This document shows positions 6,898-14,905 of a stretch of 26,257 nucleotides of DNA, piece by piece. Numbering within the stretch: the stretch's first letter is position 1; every line of letters starts with the position of its first letter. Below the pieces are notes generated by a model. It worked only from the letters and a program-made list of their open reading frames with translations. It had not been told where the DNA came from and searched no databases. Source of the DNA: an uncultured Clostridiaceae bacterium (lineage in GTDB: Bacteria > Bacillota > Clostridia > Lachnospirales > Lachnospiraceae). The stretch covers positions 1 through 26,257 of the forward strand of contig CAUCBQ010000010.1 in the NCBI GenBank assembly GCA_958441075.1, read 5' to 3'. The translations under genes were made by a program, and so were the position numbers.

Positions 6898-7512
6898 TTA
6901 AGACAGATCAGAGCACAGCTCTCCCAGATAGGCAGTCACTGCACGAAGACAGCCGTCCACCCCTACCAGTCCGCTGTCCACACATAAATGATAGTTCTGT
7001 GCCTTACCCCAGGTATTTCCCGTATAGTACTGGTAATAGTCTTTTCTCTTTCGGTCTACCTGACGAATCCGGCGCTCCATGTCCTTTTCATCTGATCCCG
7101 GCTCCAGCTCCATCATACGGCGGATTCTGTTTTTCATCTTTGCATAAACAAAAATATTGATGCTGTCCTCCAATACCATATCAGCACACCGGCCCACAAT
7201 AATACAGGGGCCGTGGGATGCCAGACGGCGGATCACATTGGACTGTGCCACAAAAATCTGGTCTGACATAGGTACCTGGTAAATGTCAGAAAATGGATGG
7301 TAAAAATTCCGGTCCAGAGGATCTTCCACTACAACATGCTCGTCATACCGGCGAAATGCCTCCTCCGCAATGTTGATATCATCGGCAGCCATGGAGATCA
7401 GCTCCTTATCGTAAAAGGGAATCCCCAGAGTACCTGCCAGCTTTACCCCCAGCTCCCGTCCTCCGCTTCCAAATTCACGGCTAACTGTAATTACTTTATT
7501 CATAACGCCCAC
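6898..7512 (-). CDS. Cytidylate-kinase-like family protein
   Basis: A protein of about 204 residues of the cytidylate-kinase-like P-loop family (PF13189). The N-terminal ITVSREFGSGGRELG is the family's nucleotide-binding opening, followed by FYDKELI. A second conserved block, CIIVGRCADMVL, lies near the middle, and an Arg-rich lid region (RRIRQVDRKRKDYYQYYTG) follows. Its substrate is not known; true CMP kinases (Cmk) are a different family. I prefer GTG 7512 because AAGGAG lies 8 nt upstream. ATG 7503 (MNKVITVS) is the alternative and is where many relatives begin. It has its own promoter and ends just before the sigma-G promoter of ytvI. Confidence 0.85.
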   Translation of the reverse strand: MGVMNKVITVSREFGSGGRELGVKLAGTLGIPFYDKELISMAADDINIAEEAFRRYDEHVVVEDPLDRNFYHPFSDIYQVPMSDQIFVAQSNVIRRLASHGPCIIVGRCADMVLEDSINIFVYAKMKNRIRRMMELEPGSDEKDMERRIRQVDRKRKDYYQYYTGNTWGKAQNYHLCVDSGLVGVDGCLRAVTAYLGELCSDLS

Positions 7513-7573
7513 CGTCCCTTCTCCTTTGTCTGCGCCTGTTCCGATCCGTGAAGAATCCACAGGCTATGGGGCT

Positions 7574-7603
7574 ATTATAGCATACATTCCTGCGATTCTA
7601 CAA
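7574..7603 (-). promoter_or_regulatory. Promoter of the cytidylate-kinase-like gene
   Basis: Minus-strand TATAAT (7579-7574) with an extended TGC in front, and TTGTAG (7603-7598) 18 bp upstream. The weak -35 is offset by the extended -10. Start expected near 7567. Confidence 0.6.
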
Positions 7604-7627
7604 GAATGAACAAACGGGGATTTTTCC

Positions 7628-8647
7628 TTATCTTCCCTCAGCCACAATCCGGTCGATCATATCCACATAATCACTGCAGTATTTGCCATACATGGGCATA
7701 ACTGCTGCCTGAAACCGGGCCTTTTCTTCTTTGGAAAGCTCTGTTATGATGCAGCCTGCCTTACGGATATTCTGTTCAGACCGGGCCTCGCGCTCCTTCC
7801 ACAAAGAGCGCTCATACCGAGCAGACTCTTTGGCGCACTGGGCAATAATTGTCCTGTACTCCACCGGCAGTTTATCCCAGGTGGACTGGGCAGCCAGCTG
7901 CAGCTCCGGTACACGGGTATGCTCGTCTATGGTGTAATACCCGGCTACCTCGTAATGCCTGGTAGATTCATAGGAAGGCCAGTTATTTTCTGCCCCGTCT
8001 ATTTCCCCTGTCTGGAGGCCGGAATATACCTCTCCATAGGCCATCTGCCTGGGTACCGCGCCCAGCGCCCGGATGCTGTCGCTCATAAGCTCCGACTCCT
8101 GAACACGGATCGTAAGCCCCTTCATATCCTCCAGCTTTTCTATGGGACGGACTGAATTGTAAAAATTTCTGGCTCCCGCGTCATACCAGGAAAGAGCGAC
8201 CAGATCAGAACCCTCAAAGGAGCCTAAAAAGCTGTCTCCGATTTCCCCTTCCAGCACCTTCCACATATGCTCCGCACCTGTATACAGATAGGGAAGCTGC
8301 AAAACATTCAGCTCCGGTACAAATTCTGATAAGGGCGACAGGGACACCCTGGCAAAATCCACGCCTCCGAACTGAAGCTGTTCAATGACCGTTCTCTCAT
8401 CTCCCAAAATCCCTTCGGCATTGATCAGGATTTCCACCTTTCCTCCGGTTTTCATCTTTACAAGCTCCGCAAACTTATACGCCCCCTGAGTAGTGGGATA
8501 ATCCTCAGCCTGATTTTCTGCATAGGTCAGCACAAATTCCGGTACATTTTCCGCCATTAAGTCCTCTTTTTTATCTTTACAGCCCCATACAGAGGCTGAC
8601 AGCATAAAAATCAGCCCTGCAGCCAGGATGTTTCGATTCCCTTTCAC
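7628..8647 (-). CDS. Second TRAP transporter substrate-binding lipoprotein (DctP family)
   Basis: A 339-residue extracytoplasmic solute-binding protein. Residues 1-23 are a lipoprotein signal ending V-W-G-C (lipidated C23), without the long linker of the other binding protein in this cluster. The DctP fold is recognisable: GGKVEILINAEGILGDER, QLQFGGVDFAR, MKGLTIRVQES with the carboxylate-binding Arg (R181), and GEIDGAENNWPSYES. The start is GTG 8647 with AAGGAGG upstream. It lies 11 bp behind the YcxB-like gene, in a unit with its own promoter, separate from the TRAP permeases. It may feed the same permeases with another ligand or present a ligand to the sensor kinase. Its substrate is unknown. 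Confidence 0.9.
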   Translation of the reverse strand: MKGNRNILAAGLIFMLSASVWGCKDKKEDLMAENVPEFVLTYAENQAEDYPTTQGAYKFAELVKMKTGGKVEILINAEGILGDERTVIEQLQFGGVDFARVSLSPLSEFVPELNVLQLPYLYTGAEHMWKVLEGEIGDSFLGSFEGSDLVALSWYDAGARNFYNSVRPIEKLEDMKGLTIRVQESELMSDSIRALGAVPRQMAYGEVYSGLQTGEIDGAENNWPSYESTRHYEVAGYYTIDEHTRVPELQLAAQSTWDKLPVEYRTIIAQCAKESARYERSLWKEREARSEQNIRKAGCIITELSKEEKARFQAAVMPMYGKYCSDYVDMIDRIVAEGR

Positions 8648-8658
8648 TTCCTTCCTCC

Positions 8659-9135
8659 TTACTTTTTTCCATGGTTCATACGGGCAGTAACATAGGAATA
8701 AACCGCCTCACGTTCTCCCCCCAGTATCCGGTCCGTAAGTACATATCCATGGGTTGTATCGGAAAAAATCACCAGCATATCCGGTTTTTTTGAAACACGG
8801 CGGATCTTATCCCACACAATATCCGTATGGGCCGTTCCCACTGTCACATGGATTCCCCTGCCGTCAATCACGATATGAGTATCCTCTTTAATAGATGAAG
8901 CAATCTTTTTGGAACGTCTCCAGATCGCCAGGGGCTGCAGCACGGTAAACAGACTGCATCCCAAAATCAAAATGGCCCGATAGCCCCAGCCTGCTCCGCT
9001 CCATTTTACATAGGTAAGAGCAAATAAGGCAGCCGTGAACACCAGATTACAGACGCCCACCATAGAACCATAGGTGTAATACATGGACAGACGCCAGTAT
9101 TCCCCGCTGCTTAGACGATAGGTATATTGATACAT
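8659..9135 (-). CDS. YcxB-like membrane protein
   Basis: A 158-residue protein with two predicted membrane helices at about residues 22-43 and 51-70, followed by a soluble β-rich domain (HIVIDGRGIHVTVG ... HTDIVWDKIRRVSKKPDMLVIF) typical of the YcxB-like C-terminal domain (PF14317). No enzymatic residues are apparent and the family function is unknown. The start is ATG 9135, behind GGAGGAAGG. The frame stays open upstream to 9252 but that part runs through a hairpin and lacks a ribosome-binding site. It sits between the TRAP large permease and the second binding protein, under a separate promoter, so it may help the membrane assembly or sensing of that system (inference). Confidence 0.8.
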   Translation of the reverse strand: MYQYTYRLSSGEYWRLSMYYTYGSMVGVCNLVFTAALFALTYVKWSGAGWGYRAILILGCSLFTVLQPLAIWRRSKKIASSIKEDTHIVIDGRGIHVTVGTAHTDIVWDKIRRVSKKPDMLVIFSDTTHGYVLTDRILGGEREAVYSYVTARMNHGKK

Positions 9136-9180
9136 AGTCCTTCCTCCGAAATGAATTTTAAAGCCGTCTGCATAAAGCAT

Positions 9181-9230
9181 CAGGCCGCCGCAGGCTCCGG
9201 CTGCTCCCGGAGCCATCCTGCAGCAGCCTG
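9181..9230 (-). promoter_or_regulatory. 50-nt two-tier hairpin in the leader of the YcxB-like unit
   Basis: The minus-strand leader folds into an outer 11-bp stem (CAGGCTGCTGC / GCGGCGGCCTG, with two G-U pairs). A small asymmetric internal loop follows, then an inner perfect 8-bp stem (GGCTCCGG / CCGGAGCC) with a 6-nt loop. It begins about 15 nt after the predicted transcription start. No T-run follows on either strand, so it is not a standard terminator. It may protect the 5' end, act as a regulator-binding structure, or be an isolated repeat-type palindrome. Confidence 0.7.
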
Positions 9231-9251
9231 AGAACAGCTTCATTGTAATCA

Positions 9252-9280
9252 ATTATAAACGATTCTTTCCACTATGCCAA
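9252..9280 (-). promoter_or_regulatory. Internal promoter for the YcxB-like / second binding protein unit
   Basis: Minus-strand TTGGCA (9280-9275), a 17-bp spacer and a perfect TATAAT (9257-9252). The -35 overlaps the last codons of the TRAP large permease. Transcription should begin near 9245. Confidence 0.75.
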
Positions 9281-10564
9281 TACCTGAGGCAGCCACATGC
9301 TGACTGCTGGTACAAATGTAATCAGAAGCAGCGTAATGATCATGCACAGATAGAATGGAAGAGTAGCCTTTACAACCTTCTCCATAGGCAGCTTTGCAAT
9401 GGCGGAACCGATAAAGAGAACGGAACCAACAGGAGGCGTCAGCAGGCCGATACCGCAGTTTAAGATAACCATGATACCAAACTGGATTGGATCAATACCG
9501 ATGGAGGTTGCGATTGGCAGAAGGATAGGTGTTGCGATCAGAATAATCGGAGCCATATCCATAATGCAGCCCAGTACCAGAAGGATCAGGTTTAACAGCA
9601 GAGCCAGAACGATCGGATTGTTTGTAAAGTTTGTAATTGCCGCTGCTGCCAGCTGAGGCACATGGAGCTGTGTCAGGCAGTAGCCGAAAATGCTGGAGGT
9701 TGCAATCAGGATCAGTACGATAGAAAGAGTATCAATACAATCCTCCAGAACTCTCCATACACCCTTCCAGTCAAGTCCTTTGTAGATAAATACGCTGACA
9801 AAAAGGCTGTAGATAACAGCAACAGCCGCGGACTCAGTTGCCGTAAAAGCTCCGCCTACTACGCCCACTACTACGATCAGGACTGCTGCCAAAGCCCAGA
9901 AGGATACGCTTAACTGCTTTAACAGAACCTTCATGCTGAACTTGTCGCCCTTTGGATAGTTGCGCTTTACAGAGATGATATAGGAACCGATCATCAGGGA
10001 TGCAGCCAGCAAAGCTCCGGGAACATATCCTGCCAGGAACAGGCTTCCTACGGAAATACCGCCTGCTGTGGTAGCATAGATAACCATGTTGTGGCTTGGA
10101 GGAACCAGAAGTCCCTCACAGGAGGATGTAATGGTAACCGCAGTGGAGAAATCTCCGTCATAGCCCTGGTCAACCATCATAGGGATCAGGATCGAACCCA
10201 GAGAAGCAGTATCTGCAGATGCAGAACCGGAAATACCGCCAAAGAAGTAGGAAGCAACGATATTAACCATTGCCATACCGCCGCGCATCCAGCCTACGCA
10301 GGCATTTGCCAGGGCAATCAGCTTTTCGGAAATTCCGCCGGAGCCCATGAGACAGCCCATAGTGATAAAGAAGGGAACTGCCATCAGGCTGAAGGAACTG
10401 ATTCCCTTTACCATCTGCTGACAGATCGTAGTCAGGTTATGTCCCTGAGCCAGCAGACAGAACACGGAAGACAGGGCAACCGCATAAGCGATGGGGAAAC
10501 GCAGGAAGATCATAAGGAAAAAGCTTCCAAGTAAAACTAAAATTGCAAATGTATTAGCATCCAT
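9272..10564 (-). CDS. TRAP transporter large permease (DctM family)
   Basis: A 430-residue membrane protein with about 12 hydrophobic segments, the usual size for DctM, the main translocation subunit of sodium-driven TRAP transporters. Family landmarks include RFPIAYAVALSS near the N-terminus, FFGGISGSASADTASLGSIL with the SADTA motif, and LTPPVGSVLFIGSAIAKLPM towards the C-terminus. The ATG shares one base with the TAA stop of the small permease gene (TAATG), indicating translational coupling. It would pair with the small subunit and take substrate from the binding proteins encoded nearby. Confidence 0.96.
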   Translation of the reverse strand: MDANTFAILVLLGSFFLMIFLRFPIAYAVALSSVFCLLAQGHNLTTICQQMVKGISSFSLMAVPFFITMGCLMGSGGISEKLIALANACVGWMRGGMAMVNIVASYFFGGISGSASADTASLGSILIPMMVDQGYDGDFSTAVTITSSCEGLLVPPSHNMVIYATTAGGISVGSLFLAGYVPGALLAASLMIGSYIISVKRNYPKGDKFSMKVLLKQLSVSFWALAAVLIVVVGVVGGAFTATESAAVAVIYSLFVSVFIYKGLDWKGVWRVLEDCIDTLSIVLILIATSSIFGYCLTQLHVPQLAAAAITNFTNNPIVLALLLNLILLVLGCIMDMAPIILIATPILLPIATSIGIDPIQFGIMVILNCGIGLLTPPVGSVLFIGSAIAKLPMEKVVKATLPFYLCMIITLLLITFVPAVSMWLPQVLA

Positions 10565-11088
10565 TATTTTGCTTCCTCCTTTACAAAGATCTTTTTCACA
10601 TGGTTATAAAGAGCCTCAACCTCGAATACAACCATAGCCACTCCGGCTAAAGGAACCGGGAAGTACATCCAGAATCTGGAAACCTTTGGCATACTTACAT
10701 AAGTACCCTTAGCGCCGATACCAGACGCATATTTCCAGCCTACAGTGATCATAATCACTGCCAGAACCAGTACGGCAACATCTGCAAGGATATCCAGGAA
10801 GGTTACCAGTTTTTTGGGTAAGTAGGAATCAAAGGCTGTCATACGGATGTGAGCGCCTCTGCGGATAGCCAGCGCAGCGGAAAGCACAGCCATATAGGAC
10901 ATACAGGTAAGAACCACTTCTTCGCTCCAGGCCGGATCAGGAATAAAGGAAACATAACGGCCCATAACAGCCATGGTTGTGATCAGAATATCCGCAATCA
11001 GAAGCAGCTTGCAGATCAGCATTACAAACTTATATACAAAGTCATATGCCGGTTTGATCTTGTCAATCTTGTTGAAAATCTCTGGCAT
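10564..11088 (-). CDS. TRAP transporter small permease (DctQ family)
   Basis: A 174-residue protein with four predicted membrane helices, as is normal for DctQ. The conserved DPAWSEEVVLTCMSYMAVLS followed by IRRGAHIRM is the family hallmark. It forms the membrane complex with DctM. The ATG has AAGGGGG about 10 nt upstream. It follows the first binding-protein gene across an intercistronic hairpin and overlaps the large permease gene by one base. Confidence 0.95.
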   Translation of the reverse strand: MPEIFNKIDKIKPAYDFVYKFVMLICKLLLIADILITTMAVMGRYVSFIPDPAWSEEVVLTCMSYMAVLSAALAIRRGAHIRMTAFDSYLPKKLVTFLDILADVAVLVLAVIMITVGWKYASGIGAKGTYVSMPKVSRFWMYFPVPLAGVAMVVFEVEALYNHVKKIFVKEEAK

Positions 11089-11165
11089 TTCAGATTTTCC
11101 CCCTTTTCTCTATAATGTACTCAGATACCTGCTAACAACATTTTAACAGGATCACTGATACCAAA

Positions 11166-11204
11166 ACAGGACACAGAAAATATCCAAAACTCTCTGTGTC
11201 CTGT
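11166..11204 (-). terminator. Intercistronic hairpin, probable attenuator or 3' stabiliser
   Basis: A perfect 12-bp stem (ACAGGACACAGA / TCTGTGTCCTGT) with a 15-nt loop lies between the binding-protein stop and the small permease start. Only four T follow before GG, so readthrough is likely. This arrangement commonly gives an excess of binding protein over permease. Confidence 0.65.
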
Positions 11205-11226
11205 CAGTTACAAGTTTACTGCAAGA

Positions 11227-12360
11227 TTACTCCATATCAAGGAGCTTCTGATACAGTTCAGCCTGATCGGAGGTATTGGACTCGATTACATCCTTACAAG
11301 CCTCTTTCCAAGGAGCCTTATCCTCAACCTCAACAACGGTCACACCGTCAGCCTTAAGCTGCTCTAAAACCTCGTTCTCCTTGTTCTCGGAATTTGCACG
11401 GTTGTTGGTAGAAGCGTACTCGCCTGCTTCCATAAGGATTGCCTGCTGATCCTCGGTCAGGCCGTTCCATGCTTCGTCTGTGATAACAACCTGAACAGCA
11501 CCCAGAGTATGTCCATCCAGCATCAGGTAAGGAGCAACCTCAGGGAATGCATTAGATGCATAGTTTGCGATTGGCTGCTCAGCAGCGTCAACAACACCTG
11601 TCTGAAGTGCGGAGTACAGCTCGTTCATGGAAACAACGGTTGCGTTAGCGCCCAGTCCGGATACCATACCTGTCATAACAGGGTCGTTGGAAACGCGGAT
11701 CTTTAAGCCCTTTAAGTCTTCGATGGTCTTAGCCTCATTCTTAAAGAAGAAATGACGGAAGCCTTCCTCGCCGTAGAACAGGCCTCTTACGCCCAGGCCC
11801 TGATCAACGGGCTCTGCCAGGAACTCATCAGCCAGATCGCTGGTTGCGAAGTTCCAGAAATGCTCGCGGTCAGCAAATGTGTATGGGATAGAAAGAAGCA
11901 GAGACTTCTTTGCGCCGTAGCCGTTTAATGCGAATGCGGAAATACGGGACATATCAATGGTACCGCCGCCGCCTAACATGGTATCCAGAACGTCATTCTC
12001 AGAACCAAGAACGCCGCTGGCCTGTACGTCAATTGTGATCTTTCCATCGGAAAGCTCCTCAACCTTTGTCTTGAAATCAGTAGCCATCTGGCCTACGATT
12101 GTATCCAGTGGATTAACCTCTGCGTATACCAAGGTTACCTCAGGCATATTTGCAGTATCATACTTGCCGGAAGCTGCTGCCTCAGCCTTGGTCTCACCCT
12201 CTGCTGCCTCAGTCTTCTCTTCTGCCTTGGTCTCCTCCTTGGCAGCCTCAGTTGCAGCCGGAGCAGCTGTGGTAGTCTCTGGTGTCTTCAGACCGCAGCC
12301 TGCCAGAGTACCTGCTGCCATTGCAACGCAAAGTGCTGTGCTTAACCATCTTTTTTTCAT
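11227..12360 (-). CDS. TRAP transporter substrate-binding lipoprotein (DctP family)
   Basis: A 377-residue extracytoplasmic binding protein. The signal peptide ends in the clear lipobox LAGC (lipidated C22). Residues about 27-66 form a low-complexity Thr/Ala/Glu/Lys linker that lifts the domain off the membrane. The DctP fold then shows LVYAEVNPLDTIVGQMA, GKITIDVQASGVLGSENDV and LKGLKIRVSNDP with the substrate Arg at R222. The residues following the usual GAEN position read AAEQPIANY, so Gln replaces the common Asn, which may alter specificity. It is first in the operon with the two permeases and lies directly downstream of a YesM/YesN-like pair. The ligand is probably an organic or sugar acid, but sequence does not settle it. 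Confidence 0.94.
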   Translation of the reverse strand: MKKRWLSTALCVAMAAGTLAGCGLKTPETTTAAPAATEAAKEETKAEEKTEAAEGETKAEAAASGKYDTANMPEVTLVYAEVNPLDTIVGQMATDFKTKVEELSDGKITIDVQASGVLGSENDVLDTMLGGGGTIDMSRISAFALNGYGAKKSLLLSIPYTFADREHFWNFATSDLADEFLAEPVDQGLGVRGLFYGEEGFRHFFFKNEAKTIEDLKGLKIRVSNDPVMTGMVSGLGANATVVSMNELYSALQTGVVDAAEQPIANYASNAFPEVAPYLMLDGHTLGAVQVVITDEAWNGLTEDQQAILMEAGEYASTNNRANSENKENEVLEQLKADGVTVVEVEDKAPWKEACKDVIESNTSDQAELYQKLLDME

Positions 12361-12408
12361 GTTACACTTCCTCCTCTTAATACATTATTCACGTTTTTGA
12401 TGTGTATC

Positions 12409-12429
12409 TTAACGCTTTATTTACGTTAA
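12409..12429 (-). promoter_or_regulatory. Inverted repeat at the TRAP operon transcription start
   Basis: TTAACG-N9-CGTTAA overlaps the expected transcription start (near 12427). Its core also reads AAAGCGTTAA, which resembles the centre of a CcpA cre site but lacks the flanking TG and CA. It is an operator candidate for either catabolite control or another repressor. Confidence 0.4.
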
Positions 12430-12433
12430 TTTC

Positions 12434-12462
12434 ATTATATAGGGAAAAGCGCACAATGGACA
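12434..12462 (-). promoter_or_regulatory. TRAP operon promoter with perfect -10 and poor -35
   Basis: Minus-strand TATAAT (12439-12434) is perfect, but 17 bp upstream only TGTCCA is found. A missing -35 element suits a promoter that depends on an activator, and the AraC-type response regulator is encoded immediately upstream. Leader of about 65 nt with GAGGAGGAAG before the ATG. Confidence 0.6.
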
Positions 12463-12504
12463 TGGTAAATTTTTGTGAATCGTAGTATATTTTTAACCTC
12501 ATTT

Positions 12505-13320
12505 CTATTTTGTTAAAAAATTACCATTCCGATACTCCGTAGGGCTCTGCCCGGTAATTCTCCGGAACACCTTGGTAAAGTAATTGGAATCACTGTATCC
12601 TACAGCCTTTCCCACATCCTTCACATTGACTGTGGGCTGTTCCAACAGCTTTTTTGCCTCGGCAATACGGTACCCGGTGAGGTAAGCAGTAAAATTCTGA
12701 TTAAAGCATTGTTTGAAAAGCTTGCAGAAATATGGTTCAGAATAATTCATTCTCCTTGCAAGCTCCTGCATGGAAATATCATACATATAGTTTTCTTCTA
12801 TAAAGGAGCGGATCATGGCGCTTACCCGGCTCATATGAACGTTATCATCTTCTGGCTGAACGGGCATTTCCTCAAAATCCCCTTTCGCTTCACCGGGCTC
12901 CTGTTCATTTTCCACGCTTTGTTCCATTTCCTTTCTCCGGCTCTGCTCCTCCACCATCTGCATAGCTTCCTCAATCACAAGCATAAGCTCATTTTCATCA
13001 TATGGCTTCAGAACATAGTCAATAGCCCTGACGGAAATGGCTTTCTTTGCATAGGAAAATTCATCAAAGGCCGTAAGGAAAATAATTACACAGTCCTTAT
13101 CCTTTTCCCGAATCCGCTCTGCCGCCTGAATACCGTTAATTCCCGGCATCTCTATATCCAAAACGGCAATCTGTATCTTCTCCTTTTCATATATCTCCAG
13201 AGCCTGCCTGCCATTTTCGGCCTGATAAACCTCACATTGGCCTTCCAGATTTTTACTGAGCATTTTATACAGTACAGCCCGTTCTATCATTTCATCATCC
13301 GCTATCAGCAGTCGGTACAT
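12505..13320 (-). CDS. Response regulator, receiver plus AraC-type DNA-binding domain (YesN-like)
   Basis: A 271-residue transcription factor. Residues 1-120 are a receiver domain with the acidic pair D8/D9, phospho-acceptor D55 in VLDIEMPGING, T83 and K105 (VLKPYDENEL). After an acidic Glu/Gln-rich linker (about 125-160), residues 168-268 form the double helix-turn-helix AraC domain, with the closing signature VGYSDSNYFTKVFRRITGQS. The start codon overlaps the kinase stop by one base (TAATG). Partnered with that kinase, it most likely activates the downstream TRAP operon, whose promoter lacks a good -35. Confidence 0.95.
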   Translation of the reverse strand: MYRLLIADDEMIERAVLYKMLSKNLEGQCEVYQAENGRQALEIYEKEKIQIAVLDIEMPGINGIQAAERIREKDKDCVIIFLTAFDEFSYAKKAISVRAIDYVLKPYDENELMLVIEEAMQMVEEQSRRKEMEQSVENEQEPGEAKGDFEEMPVQPEDDNVHMSRVSAMIRSFIEENYMYDISMQELARRMNYSEPYFCKLFKQCFNQNFTAYLTGYRIAEAKKLLEQPTVNVKDVGKAVGYSDSNYFTKVFRRITGQSPTEYRNGNFLTK

Positions 13321-14810
13321 TATTTCTCCCCCCTGTTATGCTTTTCCTGAGGAATGAACATCTGAATCACCGTGCCCCGTCCTTCTCTGCTGGTGATCCG
13401 GAATTCTCCCTGTTTGTACATCATGTGGATACGCTTGTAAATATTTCCCAGTCCAATTCCAATCTTGGAGGTCCGGCGCTCCTTCATGGCCTCCGTGACC
13501 TCTGCCAGACGCTCCTCAGACATTCCGAGCCCCGTATCGGCTACAGAAATAACAAGCCTGTTTCCCTGTTCCCAGATCCTTATGTGAACTCTTCCGCCCT
13601 GTTCCTTCTTTGACAAACCGTGAATCATGGCATTTTCCACCACAGGCTGCAGAGTAAAGGCCGGGATCATAGCCTGCTCTGCATCAACCTTAAGATCACA
13701 GCTGTAGAGAATACGGCTTCCAAAACGCATCTGCTGAATATACATATAATCCTGCACCACCTTCAGTTCCCTGGCAAGGGCTACGATCTGCTCTGAGGTT
13801 TTTAAATTATACCGGAACAGGCTGCTCATACTGGTAATCATCCGTTCTGTAACAGCCGCTTCCTCCAGCTTTGCCATACAGGCGATCATATTCAGGGTAT
13901 TAAACAGGAAATGGGGATTGATCTGGCTTTTCAGCAGCTCCAGCCTGGCTCCGCTAAGCTGCTTTTCCATCTCTACCCTTTCGATCTCTTCCCTGTGAAG
14001 CAGTTCAGACATACGGTGATTTTCCTTTAATGTATCAATATACCCCTTTGTAGACCGTTTCATTTTGTTAAATGCCCGCACCAGTTCGCCCATTTCATCC
14101 CGATTTTCCACGCTGAGGTCCTCTCCGGTAAAATCATTTTTGGCGATTTTTCTGGCGCACCGGGCCAGAAGGACTGCCGGAGATACCAGCGCGTTGGAGA
14201 GGATTTTGGTTAAAAACATCACAAAACCCATAAGGACGGCGGAAATAGCCAGAATCAGATAGGGCAGGTTATAAAATACAGGTACTTTTTCCTGATAACT
14301 GTCATTCCCTTCTTTTAAAGTGACCTGCACCAGACGTCTGGCATAGGTCTGGAGATATTCCTGCATCCTGTACACCCGGTACAGCCGCTCCACAAAATCA
14401 TTTTCCCGCACCTGTGTCTCGGCAAGCTCATCCCGATAAACCTGATAGGTTTCATAACTGTTTAAAATACTCCAGGTACGGGCATACCGCTCTGTTCCGA
14501 TCCGGACATACTCAAAAGGAAGAGACCTCAGACACCGTTCTGTGCGGACACAGGACAGAATATACCGGTCTCTTGTGTCCGGAGACCCGTCACGGATATA
14601 ATCCGCAAAAGACTCAATCTCCAGATCCAGCGCCTCCTGAAAATCATGGCAGCGGGAATTGTCATTTAGAATCGTATTGAAGCTTCCCAGAGAGAAATTC
14701 ATGATGAAAATACTGAATGCGGCAGAAAGAGCCATGATCAAAATGACCATGGCTGCAAAAATACCGATCTTCTTTTTAATGGAAATGGTTAACCATATAT
14801 TACGAAGCAT
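13320..14810 (-). CDS. Sensor histidine kinase, YesM-like
   Basis: A 496-residue membrane kinase. Helix 1 spans about residues 15-37. An external helical sensor region follows to about 180, with no recognisable Cache signature, and helix 2 spans about 182-203. A HAMP linker (about 205-260) leads to the His_kinase core with the phosphorylated His in KSQINPHFLFNTL (H300). The ATP-binding lobe has the N-box VVENAMIHG (N393) and G-boxes VADTGLGMS and IGIGLGNIYKR. It probably senses the TRAP substrate or a related carbohydrate signal and phosphorylates the overlapping response regulator. The ATG at 14810 has no strong ribosome-binding site nearby (an AAGGAA lies about 25 nt away). No clear promoter is seen in the 95 bp after glgB, so co-transcription with glgB is possible. 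Confidence 0.94.
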   Translation of the reverse strand: MLRNIWLTISIKKKIGIFAAMVILIMALSAAFSIFIMNFSLGSFNTILNDNSRCHDFQEALDLEIESFADYIRDGSPDTRDRYILSCVRTERCLRSLPFEYVRIGTERYARTWSILNSYETYQVYRDELAETQVRENDFVERLYRVYRMQEYLQTYARRLVQVTLKEGNDSYQEKVPVFYNLPYLILAISAVLMGFVMFLTKILSNALVSPAVLLARCARKIAKNDFTGEDLSVENRDEMGELVRAFNKMKRSTKGYIDTLKENHRMSELLHREEIERVEMEKQLSGARLELLKSQINPHFLFNTLNMIACMAKLEEAAVTERMITSMSSLFRYNLKTSEQIVALARELKVVQDYMYIQQMRFGSRILYSCDLKVDAEQAMIPAFTLQPVVENAMIHGLSKKEQGGRVHIRIWEQGNRLVISVADTGLGMSEERLAEVTEAMKERRTSKIGIGLGNIYKRIHMMYKQGEFRITSREGRGTVIQMFIPQEKHNRGEK

Positions 14811-14905
14811 AGATATGTATTAAAATCTGCGGTTCCTTTCTGTCTGTATCTTCAGCCGCCTCCTGTGTTTTATAACTCAGCGAGTTTGGAGGATTGGGCC
14901 GTCTT

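Noticed and set aside
9181..9230. The 50-nt hairpin as a terminator of the TRAP permease transcript
   Set aside because: No T-run follows the stem on the minus strand and it lies downstream of a strong promoter, so ordinary termination does not fit. A role as a non-canonical end of the dctM message is not excluded.
9136..9252. N-terminal extension of the YcxB-like protein through the hairpin
   Set aside because: The frame is open from 9252, but the start would lie at or before the predicted transcription start with no ribosome-binding site, whereas ATG 9135 follows GGAGGAAGG. The Cys/Gly-rich extension is a by-product of the GC-rich hairpin.
12709..13350. Plus-strand 213-codon open frame
   Set aside because: It is antisense to the response regulator gene, whose conserved residues are all in the minus-strand frame; composition is Phe/His/Leu-rich as expected for a shadow frame.
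14811..14905. Promoter for the sensor kinase
   Set aside because: TATAAA and TTTAAT-like hexamers are present but none has an acceptable -35 at the right distance, so no promoter is called.
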